DNA of 64,000 nucleotides from Clostridiaceae bacterium. GTDB lineage: Bacteria > Bacillota > Clostridia > Tissierellales > Sporanaerobacteraceae. Location: assembly GCA_019391515.1 (NCBI GenBank), contig JAHXQP010000024.1:113978-177977 (forward strand). Direction: 5' to 3'. Every line of letters begins with the position of its first letter. The stretch's first letter is position 1. Of this stretch, positions 34,734 to 45,878 are shown in pieces. Under the pieces are notes generated by a model. That model saw only the letters and a program-made list of their open reading frames with translations, did not search any database and was not told the origin of the DNA. Made by a program: the position numbers and the translations under genes.

Positions 34734-35720
34734 TTATTTAACTTCCCATCTCAAATCTGGTCCATAAAATTTTAATGGTATAAACTTTTCAAGAATCCTT
34801 GAAAATACTCTATCTGTATATATTTCAGATATTTCCTTAGGAGTTAAATTAGTTGAAATAATTGTCTTTTTCCCACTTATAAGCCTTGTATTTACAATAT
34901 TGAATATCTCTGCATTAGTAAAAGTATTTGACACTTCTGTGCCTAAATCATCTATTATGAGCAAATCTGCTTCAAATAGATAATTATAATCTTCATGATC
35001 GAACTTTTTCCCGTTTTTATTAAATCTATGATTTTCTATTATTTCCAATATAGTAAAAGCTGTTTGATAAACAACTATTTTATTCTTGTCTAGTAATGCT
35101 TTTGCAATACAATTACACATAAAAGTTTTTCCCAATCCTGTACTTCCATAAAAAAGAAGATTTTCTCCATTATTCTCATCAAAATTACTTACAAATCCTT
35201 CAGAAATACTAAGTATATTCATCATATTTTCTCTAGGAGTTAGTTTTTCACCTTCAAAGGATTTATTGGGAAAAACATTTATATCAAAGGTCTTAAAATT
35301 TTCTTTTTTAAGGGTATTTTCAATGTTTGACATATCATAAGCTTTTCTTATGAGTGCTTGTTTAAAACAACTACATTTCTCTCCATTTTTAAGATACCCT
35401 GTATCTTTACACCTATTGCATTCATAGTTCACATCTAAATATTCTAAAGGTATATTGTTTTCTGTAAGAAGAACGGCTTTTTTCATTTTAAGTTTTTCCA
35501 TTCTTTCCTTTATTCTTCCTACATTTTCTTCATAGCTTTTAGGGTTTCTTAAGATAGCCTTAGATATTAAAAATCCTGTTTTAGATATTTCCTCATCAAG
35601 CTTTTTTATTTCAGGTACTTTAAAATATACTTCATTCTGTCTTAACTTTTGTTCATATACAGCCCTATCTCTCTTTTTTTCAAATTCACTTAAAATCTCA
35701 TTTAAAACCTTTTTATCCAT
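34734..35720 (-). CDS. dnaI: Helicase loader, DnaI/DnaC-type AAA+ ATPase
   Basis: 328 residues. The N-terminal region has a zinc-finger-like CNRCKDTGYLKNGEKCSC (near residue 108) as in Bacillus DnaI, then an AAA+ domain with Walker A GSTGLGKTF and Walker B DLLIIDDLG. It loads the DnaB helicase, encoded at 40032, onto DNA. It follows the DnaD gene by three bases, so the primosome proteins are co-produced. Confidence 0.9.
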   Translation of the reverse strand: MDKKVLNEILSEFEKKRDRAVYEQKLRQNEVYFKVPEIKKLDEEISKTGFLISKAILRNPKSYEENVGRIKERMEKLKMKKAVLLTENNIPLEYLDVNYECNRCKDTGYLKNGEKCSCFKQALIRKAYDMSNIENTLKKENFKTFDINVFPNKSFEGEKLTPRENMMNILSISEGFVSNFDENNGENLLFYGSTGLGKTFMCNCIAKALLDKNKIVVYQTAFTILEIIENHRFNKNGKKFDHEDYNYLFEADLLIIDDLGTEVSNTFTNAEIFNIVNTRLISGKKTIISTNLTPKEISEIYTDRVFSRILEKFIPLKFYGPDLRWEVK

Positions 35721-35723
35721 CGG

Positions 35724-36857
35724 CTATTCCCCTTTAACCTTAAAATAATATGCTTCTCTTTTCTTCTTTACTATTTCCTCTAACTCATCGGAAGTATAGT
35801 TAGAAGTCCTTTGCTCAAAATTATGAAACCTTGTTTTTACTGGTTTTCCAGTAGCTCTAATTTGCTTTTTTGATTGTGTTTTCTTATAATCGTATCCTTT
35901 ATTATCTATATCTCTTTTTTCTTGTATCTTATCTTTCTTTTCAATATCATCTAAAGTCTTTATACCTTTATTATGCCAAGAAGACAATATTCCATCTATA
36001 TAGTTAATACTTGGATTTGAAATTTTATTAGTATTTTCACAAGCTTTAAGGACCATCTCTAGTGAAAAATCATATTTCCCAAACCATTTGTCTATAACCT
36101 TCATTTGACTTTCTGTAGGAATTCCTTTACCATATCCTAAGTATTTCATTATTCTTTCGTATCTATAATATCTTTGGTCTTTTAGCTTTAATTCTTCTTG
36201 CAATGCTTCTACATTTGTTATGCCTGAATCATACCAATTCCTAATTATTCCTTCTACATAATTTACTTTTCTTTTGCCTTTTTTTTCTACTGAATAGAAA
36301 AATGCTTTAACTATTATATCAGGATTCATATTATAATTATACATCCATTCTAGTATTTTCTTCTTTTCATTAGGAACTAATTGTCTCCTCATTATATAAT
36401 CAATTGAGTTAAACATTTCATTTATGGTTGCTATTTTATTTGCTTCTATTAAATCCTTCTGAGAACAAGTATACGACTTATTAGAGGAAGCTTCTTCTTT
36501 ATTAGACATTGAAGAAACCAGTTTATAATTGTTCTTTATATAAAGCTGTTTAAGATTTAAAAATTTAACTTCATAATCATATTCATTTCCATTTTTCTTC
36601 GGTATTTTCTCTATTATCCCTTTCTTTTGCCAAAAATCCCAAGCTCTTAAAACATCAGAAAGAGGTATATCTAAATTTTTAGCAATAGTTTCATTGTTTA
36701 CTTGTATATCTATATCTTTATCATGAGCATATTTAAAGCCTAAAAGATATACCTTCACATAAGTTCCATCTGCCATAGGCATAAAATCATTAATAAATAT
36801 ATTTTCTATAGGAGTATCTCCTAAATCTATCTCTGTAGTTTCCAAATTAAAACTCAT
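35724..36857 (-). CDS. dnaD: DnaD domain protein (primosome component)
   Basis: 377 residues. An N-terminal winged-helix part (FMPMADGTYVKVYLLGFKYA; HTH near 55-85) is followed by two DnaD/DnaB-II repeats, each ending YVEGIIRNWYDSGI or YIDGILSSWHNKGI. That repeat end binds DNA. The tail is basic. It works with DnaI at replication start and restart. The two C-terminal repeats are typical for clostridial versions. Confidence 0.9.
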   Translation of the reverse strand: MSFNLETTEIDLGDTPIENIFINDFMPMADGTYVKVYLLGFKYAHDKDIDIQVNNETIAKNLDIPLSDVLRAWDFWQKKGIIEKIPKKNGNEYDYEVKFLNLKQLYIKNNYKLVSSMSNKEEASSNKSYTCSQKDLIEANKIATINEMFNSIDYIMRRQLVPNEKKKILEWMYNYNMNPDIIVKAFFYSVEKKGKRKVNYVEGIIRNWYDSGITNVEALQEELKLKDQRYYRYERIMKYLGYGKGIPTESQMKVIDKWFGKYDFSLEMVLKACENTNKISNPSINYIDGILSSWHNKGIKTLDDIEKKDKIQEKRDIDNKGYDYKKTQSKKQIRATGKPVKTRFHNFEQRTSNYTSDELEEIVKKKREAYYFKVKGE

Positions 36858-36884
36858 TAAACTTCACCCGCTTCTTTTAACCTC

Positions 36885-38099
36885 TTATATACTAAAAACT
36901 AATTGCTTAAAATCTAATAAAAGCTCTTTAGATATATAGTGCTTATTAGCCATATCTAACATTATATCCATAGCCCTATTAGTTTCCATACCTTTTCTAT
37001 AAGGTCTATCTTCTGTAAGAGCTTGGTATATATCTGCTAATGCTATTATTTGATCTTCCCTAGCCAAAGTCTTATAATTCAGTTTTTCTGGATACCCTTT
37101 TCCATTTAGCTTTTCATGGTGATTTCCTGCCCATTCTGCAATATCTTCTAAACCTTCTACTTGTTTAAGTATTAATTTAGTATAGTAAGGATGAGATTTA
37201 ATGATTCTAAACTCATCTTTTGTGAGCTTGCCTGGCTTCTCAAGAATAGCATTAGGCACAGTAAGCTTTCCTAAATCGTGAAGGTTAGCAGCAATCTCTA
37301 ATTTTTCTACCATTCTAGGACTATAACCCAAATATATAGCAAACTTCCTTGTTAAATTAGATATACCTTGAGAATGTCTATAAGTAAAAGGACTTTTACT
37401 GTCTATTATAATGGAAAAAGCCTCTGATATTTTTTTAAGACCATACATATCTATACAAGTATTTTTACCAGGTTCAATTAAATCTAAAACCTGTCTAATG
37501 TTTTTTAATTTTAAATCTAGCCAAAATTTTTCTTTTCCCATAATGGAAAGTAATACATCGCATAATTCTCCTTTGAAATTTTTATTCCTAAAAGAGTCTA
37601 ACCATTTTTTTATATTATCTATATCTGGATTTTCCTCTGCTTTTTCAATTTTTCTTAGAAAAAACAACTCAAAATAATCGGATATATGTATTATTTGTGC
37701 TGGTAGGGGTATCTCTTCTTTTTTGAGACCAAATACTCCGTTTCCATTCCACTCTTCATGATGATAAGTTATATATTTTATGATTTTCTTATCTAGTGGA
37801 AGTTTTGAAACAATATCACCACCTAATTCGCAATGTTCCTTTTTTAATCTATTATCAAAATGGATTTCTTTTACTGTATATTCCGCCATTTGTCCTGCCA
37901 TTCCAATATCATGAATAAGTGCTGCATAATAAATATCTACAATTTCTTTTTCTGACAATTTCATTTCAGCTGCAATGCTATAGGCAATATATGCAGTTCT
38001 TCTAGAATGTCCAAAATATCTATTTTCTGATATATCCAATGCCAGAGATAAACTGGAAATAAGCTGTCCAAGTTCTATACTAAGTTTTGTTTTTGTCAA
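36885..38099 (-). CDS. Tandem HD / HD-GYP phosphodiesterase-like protein
   Basis: 404 residues with two HD domains. The first has HSRRTAYIAY and ALIHDIGM; the second has HSQGISNLTRKF, NLHDLGK, GNHHEKLNGKGYPEK, the HD-GYP signature. HD-GYP enzymes hydrolyse cyclic di-GMP. No sensor or receiver domain is attached, so input is unknown. It overlaps the upstream acetyltransferase gene by 20 bases. Confidence 0.9.
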   Translation of the reverse strand: MTKTKLSIELGQLISSLSLALDISENRYFGHSRRTAYIAYSIAAEMKLSEKEIVDIYYAALIHDIGMAGQMAEYTVKEIHFDNRLKKEHCELGGDIVSKLPLDKKIIKYITYHHEEWNGNGVFGLKKEEIPLPAQIIHISDYFELFFLRKIEKAEENPDIDNIKKWLDSFRNKNFKGELCDVLLSIMGKEKFWLDLKLKNIRQVLDLIEPGKNTCIDMYGLKKISEAFSIIIDSKSPFTYRHSQGISNLTRKFAIYLGYSPRMVEKLEIAANLHDLGKLTVPNAILEKPGKLTKDEFRIIKSHPYYTKLILKQVEGLEDIAEWAGNHHEKLNGKGYPEKLNYKTLAREDQIIALADIYQALTEDRPYRKGMETNRAMDIMLDMANKHYISKELLLDFKQLVFSI

Positions 38100-38697
38100 T
38101 TTCTTCCCTCATCTCATAGTATGTCTTATTATCTATTTTCATCCTATATATAAAATTATATATCTTGCCTCGCTTGATGACAAAATTATTTTCTTCATTT
38201 TTAAAGTACTTGTTATTTCTATCGATATTCTGATCATGATATTTATCAAGATATTGTTTATATTTTACGAACCCACATTTTTCATAACATCTTATTGCTC
38301 TTTTATTAAAACCAGCTACTTCTAATAAAAGAACCCTCATTTTCATTGTATTAAAAAAATAATCTAAAAAAGCATTTATGGCATCTGTCCCATATCCTTT
38401 GTTTATGTAATTTGGATCGAAAACTATACCTAAAGTCGCTTCTTTTTTTATCCTTTTTATACTCTTTATGCCAAGATATCCTATAGCCCTTTTTTCTTCA
38501 TTATGTACAATAAAATACATTCTCCTTCTACTATTTTTTTTTGAATTGTACCATTCAATTATATCTTCATCGTGAAAATAAGGAAAATTATAATCACTTA
38601 AAAGTGGAGTTTCATGTTTTCCCCAATTTTTCATAAAGAAAACATCATCTAATTTTAGTGGAGTAAGTATAACTTTATTACCTTTAATTATATCCAT
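38080..38697 (-). CDS. GNAT family N-acetyltransferase
   Basis: 205 residues of the RimJ/RimL-like GNAT type. It shows IGYLGIKSI, the acetyl-CoA loop in FDPNYINKGYGTDAINAF (Q/RxxGxG/A variant), and LEVAGFNKRAIRCYEKCGF. The C-terminal 60 residues are basic and not part of the fold. The substrate is unknown. It is the first gene of a pair with the HD-GYP protein. Confidence 0.85.
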   Translation of the reverse strand: MDIIKGNKVILTPLKLDDVFFMKNWGKHETPLLSDYNFPYFHDEDIIEWYNSKKNSRRRMYFIVHNEEKRAIGYLGIKSIKRIKKEATLGIVFDPNYINKGYGTDAINAFLDYFFNTMKMRVLLLEVAGFNKRAIRCYEKCGFVKYKQYLDKYHDQNIDRNNKYFKNEENNFVIKRGKIYNFIYRMKIDNKTYYEMREEIDKNKT

Positions 38698-38719
38698 ATT
38701 TATTATCCTAGTTTTCCTA

Positions 38720-38757
38720 AATAATTACTTCGAGGATGAATCCTCGAAGTAATTATT
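38720..38757 (-). terminator. Terminator after the FprA flavoprotein gene
   Basis: ATAATTACTTCGAGGAT pairs with ATCCTCGAAGTAATTAT, overlapping the FprA stop codon. Confidence 0.78.
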
Positions 38758-39967
38758 TAGTATTCTCTACTAGTTTTTGGCCAAATCCTTTGCCATATTC
38801 AAAAGCTCTATCAAAGGCTTCATCAAATGGTATAAAATTCACTTTAAGCCCTTTCTCATCATATACTTTTAATTTTAAGTTCTTTAAATTATCCTGTATA
38901 ATTTTTACTGCTTCTCCACTCCAACCAAAAGAACCAAAAGCTCCAGATAATTTTCCTTTATTGGTTATAGGATCAATTATTGCAAGAAGTTTATATATAG
39001 GCAGTAATGTATTTTGATTTATAGTTGTAGATCCAATTATTATTGCTGTACTTTTTTCTACCTTTTCTTTAACAATACCTAGGTCTACTAATTCTATATC
39101 CATTATCTCTACTTCAATATCTGCCGATTCTTTTATTCCTTCTGCTATTTTTTGTGCTATCTTTCCTGTGTTTCCATAAGCAGACACATAAGGTATAAAT
39201 ACTCTGTGTTTCTCTGGCTTTTCATCTGCTGCCTTTGCCATCTTTCCTGAAAGATCCACATATTTTTGCCAGTTAGATCTTAAGATTGGACCATGTCCAG
39301 GGCAAATAATATCTATATCAATATCCCTTATTTTATCTATTGCCTTTAACATATAATCACTAAATGGCTGTAATATTACTTCAAAATAATATTCAAAAGC
39401 ATCGTCAAAATTATCTACAAGATCATCAAACATTCTTTCATCACAAAAATGGCAGCCAAAGGAATCACAAGTAAATAATATATTATCCTCTTCTAAATAA
39501 GTATACATAGTATCTGGCCAATGTAAAAATGGCGCAGAAATAAACCTTAATGTCTTATTTCCTAAATCTAATGTATCTCCATCATTTACTACTAAATGCT
39601 TAAAATCTTCTCTACCTATCATATGTTTTAAGAAATTTATAGCCGCCCTACTCCCTACTACAGTTGCATTAGGTGCAATTTCTAATAAATGTCTTAAGTT
39701 TCCTGAATGATCTGGTTCTGTATGGTTCAAAACTATATACTCTATTGCTTCCGGATCTACTACTTTTCTAATCTTATCAAGATATTCATCTTTAAAATTT
39801 TCTTTAGATGTTTCTATTATAGCCTTTTTCTCTGCATCTATAAAATAAGAATTATAGGTAGTTCCATATTCTGTCTCCATCACAACATCAAAAGTTACCA
39901 ATCCAGGATCCAATATACCTATCCATTTAACTGTATCATTTACAGATAAGATTTGTTCATTACCCAT
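38753..39967 (-). CDS. FprA family A-type flavoprotein (oxygen/NO reductase)
   Basis: 404 residues. An N-terminal metallo-beta-lactamase-like domain carries the di-iron ligands HTEPDHSG (near residue 82), then PDTMYTY, DSFGCHF and GHGPIL. A C-terminal flavodoxin domain (about 255-400) has the FMN-binding VSAYGNTGKIA. It reduces O2 or NO with rubredoxin-type donors, protecting an anaerobe. I choose the second ATG (39967), about 8 bases after GGGGAGG; the first is too close. Confidence 0.92.
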   Translation of the reverse strand: MGNEQILSVNDTVKWIGILDPGLVTFDVVMETEYGTTYNSYFIDAEKKAIIETSKENFKDEYLDKIRKVVDPEAIEYIVLNHTEPDHSGNLRHLLEIAPNATVVGSRAAINFLKHMIGREDFKHLVVNDGDTLDLGNKTLRFISAPFLHWPDTMYTYLEEDNILFTCDSFGCHFCDERMFDDLVDNFDDAFEYYFEVILQPFSDYMLKAIDKIRDIDIDIICPGHGPILRSNWQKYVDLSGKMAKAADEKPEKHRVFIPYVSAYGNTGKIAQKIAEGIKESADIEVEIMDIELVDLGIVKEKVEKSTAIIIGSTTINQNTLLPIYKLLAIIDPITNKGKLSGAFGSFGWSGEAVKIIQDNLKNLKLKVYDEKGLKVNFIPFDEAFDRAFEYGKGFGQKLVENTK

Positions 39968-40031
39968 AATCATTACCTCCCCTCAAATCTTATACATATA
40001 TATACTTACCCATATAATCTAGTTTAAAAAG

Positions 40032-41378
40032 CTACTCTCTATATTTTTCTAAGTTTACAAATTTAGTGAATTGACCCATCCAAACTAATTCAACAGTCCC
40101 TGTAGGACCATTTCTATGTTTTGCAATTATTGCTTCGCCTATATTCTTTTTGTCTGTATCTTCATTATAATATTCGTCTCTATATAAAAACATTACTACG
40201 TCTGCATCTTGTTCTATAGCTCCAGACTCTCTAAGGTCAGAAAGTATAGGTCTATGGTCAGATCTTAATTCAGGTGCACGCGAAAGCTGTGAAAGGGCTA
40301 ATACTGGACAATTCATCTCTTTTGCCAAAGCTTTTAGTCCTCTTGAAATAGATGATATCTCCTGTTGCCTACTTTCATGGGGAGTATCTGATTGCATAAG
40401 TTGTAGGTAATCGATTACTACTAAATCTAGACCCTTTTCTATTTTTAATTTTCTGCATTTCGCTTTCATTTCCATAAGAGATATACCTGCTGTATCATCA
40501 ATATATATACTAGCATCAGATAATGGACCCATAGCTTCAATTATTTTCACCCATTCATCTTCATCAAGCTTTCCACTAATTATTTTTTGCAAATCCACAT
40601 GGGATACAGAACTTAACATTCTTTGTACCAATTGCTCTTTAGACATTTCAAGACTAAATACTGCTACATTAGCGTCTCCTTCTAATGCACTGTTTAAAGC
40701 AATATTTAGTCCTAATGCAGTTTTTCCCATACTTGGTCTAGCTGCAAGAAGTACCAAGTCGGATTTTTGCAATCCAGAAAGCTTCTCATCAATATCTATA
40801 AATCCTGTAGTAAGACCTGTTAGTCCATCTCCTTTCATGGACATTTCTTCAATTTTTGTAAAACTCTCCAATAGAACATCTTTTATTGGAAAAAAACCAT
40901 CCCTATTTCTTCCTTGAGTTATGTCAAATATATTTTTTTCTGCTTTTTCAATTATGGTATTTACATCTTCACTATTTTCATAACTTTTTGATACTATCTC
41001 GTCGCAAGACTTTATAAGTTGTCTTAATGTAGATTTTTCCTCTACTATCTTACAATAGTATTCTACATTTGCTGTAGTAGCTACACCTCCAGAAAGGCTA
41101 GTTAAATATCCTATTCCCCCTACACTATCTAATGTATTCCTTCTTTTCATTTCTTCTGAAAGGGTTATAAGATCTACAGGTTCATTTTTATTATATAGTT
41201 CAAGTATAGTTTCATATATTTCCTTGTTTGCTTCTTTATAAAAATCATCTGGCAATATTATTTCAACAGCTGTATTAATAGCTTCCTTATCTACGATCAT
41301 AGCTCCTAATACTGACTGTTCTGCCTCTAGACTATGGGGAGGTAATTTCCCTAACACTTGAGCATCTATATTAACCAC
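40032..41378 (-). CDS. dnaB: Replicative DNA helicase DnaB
   Basis: 448 residues. It has the N-terminal helical domain (LPPHSLEAEQSVLGAMI) and a RecA-like helicase domain with Walker A AARPSMGKTALG near 209 and VVIDYLQLM. Hexameric fork helicase, loaded by DnaI/DnaD (34734-36857). It follows rplI by four bases in the standard gdpP-rplI-dnaB order. The start is GTG, after GAGGTGG, and is less certain than the gene. Confidence 0.96.
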   Translation of the reverse strand: MVNIDAQVLGKLPPHSLEAEQSVLGAMIVDKEAINTAVEIILPDDFYKEANKEIYETILELYNKNEPVDLITLSEEMKRRNTLDSVGGIGYLTSLSGGVATTANVEYYCKIVEEKSTLRQLIKSCDEIVSKSYENSEDVNTIIEKAEKNIFDITQGRNRDGFFPIKDVLLESFTKIEEMSMKGDGLTGLTTGFIDIDEKLSGLQKSDLVLLAARPSMGKTALGLNIALNSALEGDANVAVFSLEMSKEQLVQRMLSSVSHVDLQKIISGKLDEDEWVKIIEAMGPLSDASIYIDDTAGISLMEMKAKCRKLKIEKGLDLVVIDYLQLMQSDTPHESRQQEISSISRGLKALAKEMNCPVLALSQLSRAPELRSDHRPILSDLRESGAIEQDADVVMFLYRDEYYNEDTDKKNIGEAIIAKHRNGPTGTVELVWMGQFTKFVNLEKYRE

Positions 41379-41382
41379 CTCT

Positions 41383-41832
41383 TTACTTCTCTTCAGTAAC
41401 TTTTACAGCAAGATTAGCCACAACTTCAGGATATATTTTTACTTCTACAATAGTTGTCCCAAGAGTTTTTATATTATCATCTAATGCTATTTTCCTTTTA
41501 TCTATCTTAACATTATGTTGTTTTTTAAGAGCTCCTGATATATCCTTTGATGTTATAGAGCCAAAAAGCTTGCCACCTTCTCCAGCTTTTCCTTTAATTT
41601 CTATACTAGTTTCATCAAGTTTCTTTTTCAGTTTTAATGCTTTATTATACTCTTCTTCTCTTTTCTTTTTCTCTATTTTTTTCTTTTCTTTTAAAGTTCT
41701 AAGATTCCCTTCAGTAGCTTCTATTGCTATTTCTTTAGGAAGTAGATAATTCCTAGCATAGCCATCTTTTGCATTTACTAAATCTCCTTTTTTTCCTAAC
41801 CCTTTTACATCTTTTAATAGTATTACTTTCAT
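41383..41832 (-). CDS. rplI: Ribosomal protein bL9
   Basis: 149 residues, typical length. The N-terminal RNA-binding lobe [19 protein letters not shown], a long charged helix, and a C-terminal lobe are visible. It overlaps gdpP by four bases. Confidence 0.97.
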   Translation of the reverse strand: MKVILLKDVKGLGKKGDLVNAKDGYARNYLLPKEIAIEATEGNLRTLKEKKKIEKKKREEEYNKALKLKKKLDETSIEIKGKAGEGGKLFGSITSKDISGALKKQHNVKIDKRKIALDDNIKTLGTTIVEVKIYPEVVANLAVKVTEEK

Positions 41833-43832
41833 TTATCCTCACCTTCCTTTAAATATTCATCAATTGAATCTATAAGCATTTTTTCAGCTTCATCTATAGT
41901 CACATCATTAAGTTGAGTACCAGCACTAGTTAAATGCCCTCCTCCACCTAATTTTTCCAATATTAATTGAACACTTATTTGCCCTAAAGACCTACCACTA
42001 ATATGAACTCTGCCATCACTTAGTGTAAGTACAAAAGAAGCTATTACATCATTAATATTTAAAAGGTCATTGGCAGCCTGAGCTGCTATAAGAACTGAAT
42101 CATAAATATTTTCTTCCAATCTAGATATAGCTATTTTGCCATGAACAATAAATGCATTTTTAACTACTTCTGCTTTTAAAATATAGGTATCATAGTCATC
42201 CTTAAATAGTTGTTTTACTGAGGTTGTATCTGCACCTGCCCTCTTAAGAAAAGAAGCAGCTTCAAATGTTCTCACTCCAGTTTGAAAAGTAAAATTTTTA
42301 GTATCTACGCTTATTCCTGCCAATAGTGCATCTGCTTCAAAATTAGTTAACTCCATTTTATCTTCCATATAGTAGAGTATCTCTGTTACTAATTCACAAG
42401 TTGAAGAAGCATAGGGCTCTAAATAAACAAGAATAGGATTCTTGATAAATTCTGCCCCCCTCCTATGATGATCTATTAAAACTACTTTTTCTACTATATC
42501 TAACAGTGCTGGAGCTTCTGTAAAACTAGGTTTATGATTGTCTACAACAACTAAAAGAGATGATTTATCTGCTATCTCTATTGCTTCTTCTGGTGTTATA
42601 GTTTTATCTAAATATTCAGGTTGTTCTTTTGCCATTCTATCATATATATTTTTAATAGATGGATTAGAACCTTTAAGCACTAAAAAACCTTTTTTATTCC
42701 TATTTTCAACTGCCCTAAGTATTCCAATACTTGCTCCAAAAGAGTCCATATCTGCATTTTTATGTCCCATTACAAACACCTTATCTGATTGATCTATAAG
42801 TTGCCTTAATGCATGGGATATAACTCTAGATTTAACTTTGTTTCTCTTTTCTACTGCTTTTGTCTTTCCACCATAAAAACTCAGTTTATCATTTTCTTTT
42901 AATACAGCTTGATCGCCGCCTCTTCCTAATGCAATATCTATTGCCGCTTTTGCATATTCATAGGTTTCATTAGGATCTTTCCCATTTATTCCTATGCCCA
43001 TACTTAAAGTGATGGGGATTTTATTTCCTAAGTCTATTTCTCTTATTTTATCTAAAATATTAAATCTTTTAGTTTCTAATTTTTTTAAATATTTGTTTTC
43101 AAATATAATTACATATTTATCATTTTCATATTTTCTCACAAGTCCATTTATGCTTGATGCAAAAGCATTGATACTTTTGTCTATCTCGGCAAGAACAATA
43201 GGTCTATTTACCTCATCTGTGTTGCTTTTTACTTCATCGTAGTTATCTACCTGTGCTACACATATTATTATTTTTTCATCCCTATACCTATTTTTAAGTA
43301 GTTTAAAATCAGTATCATCTATCCAATAAAGCATAGCAACAACATTATCAGAGCCTGCCTTCTTTTTGGTATCTACTATATTATAATATATTTTATAAAA
43401 TTTTTTTTCAAACTTTACATCTATAGGTTTTTTATCTTCTTTGAAAATATCTTCTATTTTTATTTCCGGCACTAAATCTCCTATTTTTTTATTTAAAATT
43501 TCCTCTTCTTCCATCATTGTTAAAAATTTTGTATTATACCAGCTTATAGTCCCATCTTCTTCTATCATAGTTAAGGGAACAGGCATATTAAATACTGCAT
43601 GCTCAGTTAAAGAATTAAATTTCTCTTCTAGTCCTTCTACATACATAGTCCATTCTTCTTTTCTAGCATGAACATCTTTCCAATAATAATATATTAGATA
43701 TCCAAGAACTAATACTCCAAAAAAAGCTATTATAGGTTTATATAAAGCTAATATAAATACCAATATACCTATAACAAATAAACATGCCTTTATATCTGGT
43801 GTGAGAAACTTAAAATATTTTTTAATATCCAT
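41829..43832 (-). CDS. gdpP: Cyclic-di-AMP phosphodiesterase GdpP
   Basis: 667 residues. Two N-terminal helices (about 12-48), a degenerate PAS domain (70-155), a degenerate GGDEF domain (about 175-305), then DHH ([12 protein letters not shown] near 357 and VLIDHHRRG near 440) and DHHA1 ([14 protein letters not shown] near 625). It degrades c-di-AMP. The GGDEF signature is missing, as is usual for GdpP. Confidence 0.95.
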   Translation of the reverse strand: MDIKKYFKFLTPDIKACLFVIGILVFILALYKPIIAFFGVLVLGYLIYYYWKDVHARKEEWTMYVEGLEEKFNSLTEHAVFNMPVPLTMIEEDGTISWYNTKFLTMMEEEEILNKKIGDLVPEIKIEDIFKEDKKPIDVKFEKKFYKIYYNIVDTKKKAGSDNVVAMLYWIDDTDFKLLKNRYRDEKIIICVAQVDNYDEVKSNTDEVNRPIVLAEIDKSINAFASSINGLVRKYENDKYVIIFENKYLKKLETKRFNILDKIREIDLGNKIPITLSMGIGINGKDPNETYEYAKAAIDIALGRGGDQAVLKENDKLSFYGGKTKAVEKRNKVKSRVISHALRQLIDQSDKVFVMGHKNADMDSFGASIGILRAVENRNKKGFLVLKGSNPSIKNIYDRMAKEQPEYLDKTITPEEAIEIADKSSLLVVVDNHKPSFTEAPALLDIVEKVVLIDHHRRGAEFIKNPILVYLEPYASSTCELVTEILYYMEDKMELTNFEADALLAGISVDTKNFTFQTGVRTFEAASFLKRAGADTTSVKQLFKDDYDTYILKAEVVKNAFIVHGKIAISRLEENIYDSVLIAAQAANDLLNINDVIASFVLTLSDGRVHISGRSLGQISVQLILEKLGGGGHLTSAGTQLNDVTIDEAEKMLIDSIDEYLKEGEDK

Positions 43833-43852
43833 AAAAAATCCTCCTAAAGGAA

Positions 43853-44812
43853 TTATATTCTTCTTCTTATTCTTCTAAAGTCAAATATTATATCCAGAAA
43901 ACCTATAATAGAAATAATTGCACTTAAAGGTACTGTTGCTATTATAAATATTATAAGAATTCCTTTAATTACTTTATTTAATCTACTCTTATTTAAATAA
44001 AATATTATTACAGCTAATCCCTCTAAGAAAAAGAAAAATGAAATTAATAATGTTACATTTATAAGTATAGTTTCATGATATGTAACTTTTAAAGCTCTTA
44101 ATATAAATACGCCTACATAGATTACTATTGTACCTAATATAATATCATCTGGTAATTTAAAATAAGAAAACCTTGGTACACTTACTATTCCATACCCCAT
44201 TTTCCTAAGAATAGATGTAGATATTATATTATTTAAAAATGCCGTAAACATCGAAAACATAATTATTGTAGATGGTATTATTAAAATCATGTATTCATAT
44301 ATATTTCTTAAATTATCAGTAGTCTCATACATTTCATAAGAACTAAGTCCCATATCTTTTAATAGTTTTATTTGAGATTTTAAAACTTGAGAAAAGGCTT
44401 CTTCTATTTGATTTACAAAACTAATCCCTGTTATTTTCCCCAATAAAGTTATGGTTATTATATATGAAATTAAAGCTACAATAGTTGTATATAACATAAT
44501 TTCTTGGGAACTTTTCCTTTTTTTAATCAAATAATTTAAGGCTATACTTATAGGCGCAAAGGCTAGCAATATAAAGAATCCGAGAATTTTATCTGTAAAT
44601 AGCCCTAAAAGTAAAGTAGATATTATCATGCTAGTTATATTGTATTTCATACCATTTCTAATTCCTAATACTATAAAAGCAATTGGAAAAAGTATACCTA
44701 GTACAGGTAAAAAATATATAGCTATTAGCATATATATTGTAGATATACCAATTGCTAAAATAGATTCTAAAAAGGGCTTATTATTATCATTTTTTTGATT
44801 CAAACCTTTCAC
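43853..44812 (-). CDS. YybS family (DUF2232) membrane protein
   Basis: 319 residues with about eight helices and a basic tail (DFRRIRRRI). The position directly upstream of gdpP is the conserved place for yybS, whose function is unknown. It starts two bases after the MazG-like gene ends. Confidence 0.88.
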   Translation of the reverse strand: MKGLNQKNDNNKPFLESILAIGISTIYMLIAIYFLPVLGILFPIAFIVLGIRNGMKYNITSMIISTLLLGLFTDKILGFFILLAFAPISIALNYLIKKRKSSQEIMLYTTIVALISYIITITLLGKITGISFVNQIEEAFSQVLKSQIKLLKDMGLSSYEMYETTDNLRNIYEYMILIIPSTIIMFSMFTAFLNNIISTSILRKMGYGIVSVPRFSYFKLPDDIILGTIVIYVGVFILRALKVTYHETILINVTLLISFFFFLEGLAVIIFYLNKSRLNKVIKGILIIFIIATVPLSAIISIIGFLDIIFDFRRIRRRI

Positions 44813-44814
44813 TC

Positions 44815-45141
44815 CTATTCTCCTCTTCTAGTACTAAAATTTTCATTTAATTCACTTAAATCACCATACCATTTCTCTATCTTATGCTCTTCTATCATTC
44901 CAAGTTTTATTTTATTTTCAATTTTTAAATTTATGGTCTCATAACTTAACCCTAGTCTTTTCCCTAAAAGATAGGATACAAGTATTATATTAGATATTAT
45001 ATCCAATATATCATCCTTTGTATTTTCAATCCCTTTTGCTAAAAACTCAAATAATTTAGCTATAGATGTTAATAACTCACATTTAAGCCATTCTATTATC
45101 TTTACATTCCTAATAATATCTATATTTTCACCTTTTTTCAT
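44815..45141 (-). CDS. MazG-like family protein
   Basis: 108-residue helical protein (IIEWLKCELLTSIAKLFEFL; DDILDIISNIILVSYLLGKRLG) of the MazG-like group seen next to yybS in clostridia. The acidic metal site of true MazG pyrophosphatases is only partly visible, so catalytic activity is uncertain. Confidence 0.8.
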   Translation of the reverse strand: MKKGENIDIIRNVKIIEWLKCELLTSIAKLFEFLAKGIENTKDDILDIISNIILVSYLLGKRLGLSYETINLKIENKIKLGMIEEHKIEKWYGDLSELNENFSTRRGE

Positions 45142-45265
45142 ATTCCTTTCACCCTTTATCTATTTTCGATAAAAAACTTAAAATTCCTATTAAAAAGTAA
45201 GCCTTATTAAAATAATACAGAGTAATAGATGGTATGTCAAACAAAAACATACACTGTTAAAACCT

Positions 45266-45781
45266 TTAAGGATTGGAAATCATATCTTCTGGAAGAAATG
45301 TTTTTACTACAAAAGCCAATATCCCTCCAATTAGAGCAGTATACAGTTGAGGAATTGAAAAAGCAGCTACTACTTTTGGTGGTATTTGAACAAATAGCAC
45401 TACTATATATCTTACTGATATAGCTAAAAATAAATATTTTATAATACTAGATATAATAATAGATATAATTTCTTTAGATGAATTGAATCTGTCTTTAAAG
45501 AATTTAAAAAAGAAAACATACAGACCATTTCCAATCATAATAAAAGGAACTATAGGTAAAAATGGAGTAATGCCAAAGAAAAATGCAATCAAAGGTGTTA
45601 AAAAACCTACAATCAATCCAGATAAAGTTCCTACTAAATAAACACTCATAATAAGTACAAAATTAACTAAAGGTCCAACTAAAGGTTGTCCTATCCCCTT
45701 TAATCCTATTTGAAACACTAAGGCTATAGCTAATAACATAGCCGTTTTCGCTATAAATCCTGTTGTTATTTTATCCCTCAA
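45266..45781 (-). CDS. ECF transporter S component, vitamin uptake
   Basis: 172-residue membrane protein with six helices, typical of substrate-binding S units of energy-coupling-factor transporters; KTAMLLAIALVFQ near the N-terminus is characteristic. No riboswitch is seen before it, so the vitamin is unknown. I prefer a TTG start at 45781, preceded by AAAGGGGATG; the ATG 18 bases upstream has no ribosome-binding site. Confidence 0.8.
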   Translation of the reverse strand: MRDKITTGFIAKTAMLLAIALVFQIGLKGIGQPLVGPLVNFVLIMSVYLVGTLSGLIVGFLTPLIAFFFGITPFLPIVPFIMIGNGLYVFFFKFFKDRFNSSKEIISIIISSIIKYLFLAISVRYIVVLFVQIPPKVVAAFSIPQLYTALIGGILAFVVKTFLPEDMISNP

Positions 45782-45878
45782 CTTTACATCCCCTTTCATT
45801 TTATTATCTTGTATATATAGAGAATATACTAATTTAGCATATTTTTCAATTAAAAAAAGAGAGTTCTCACTCTCTTTT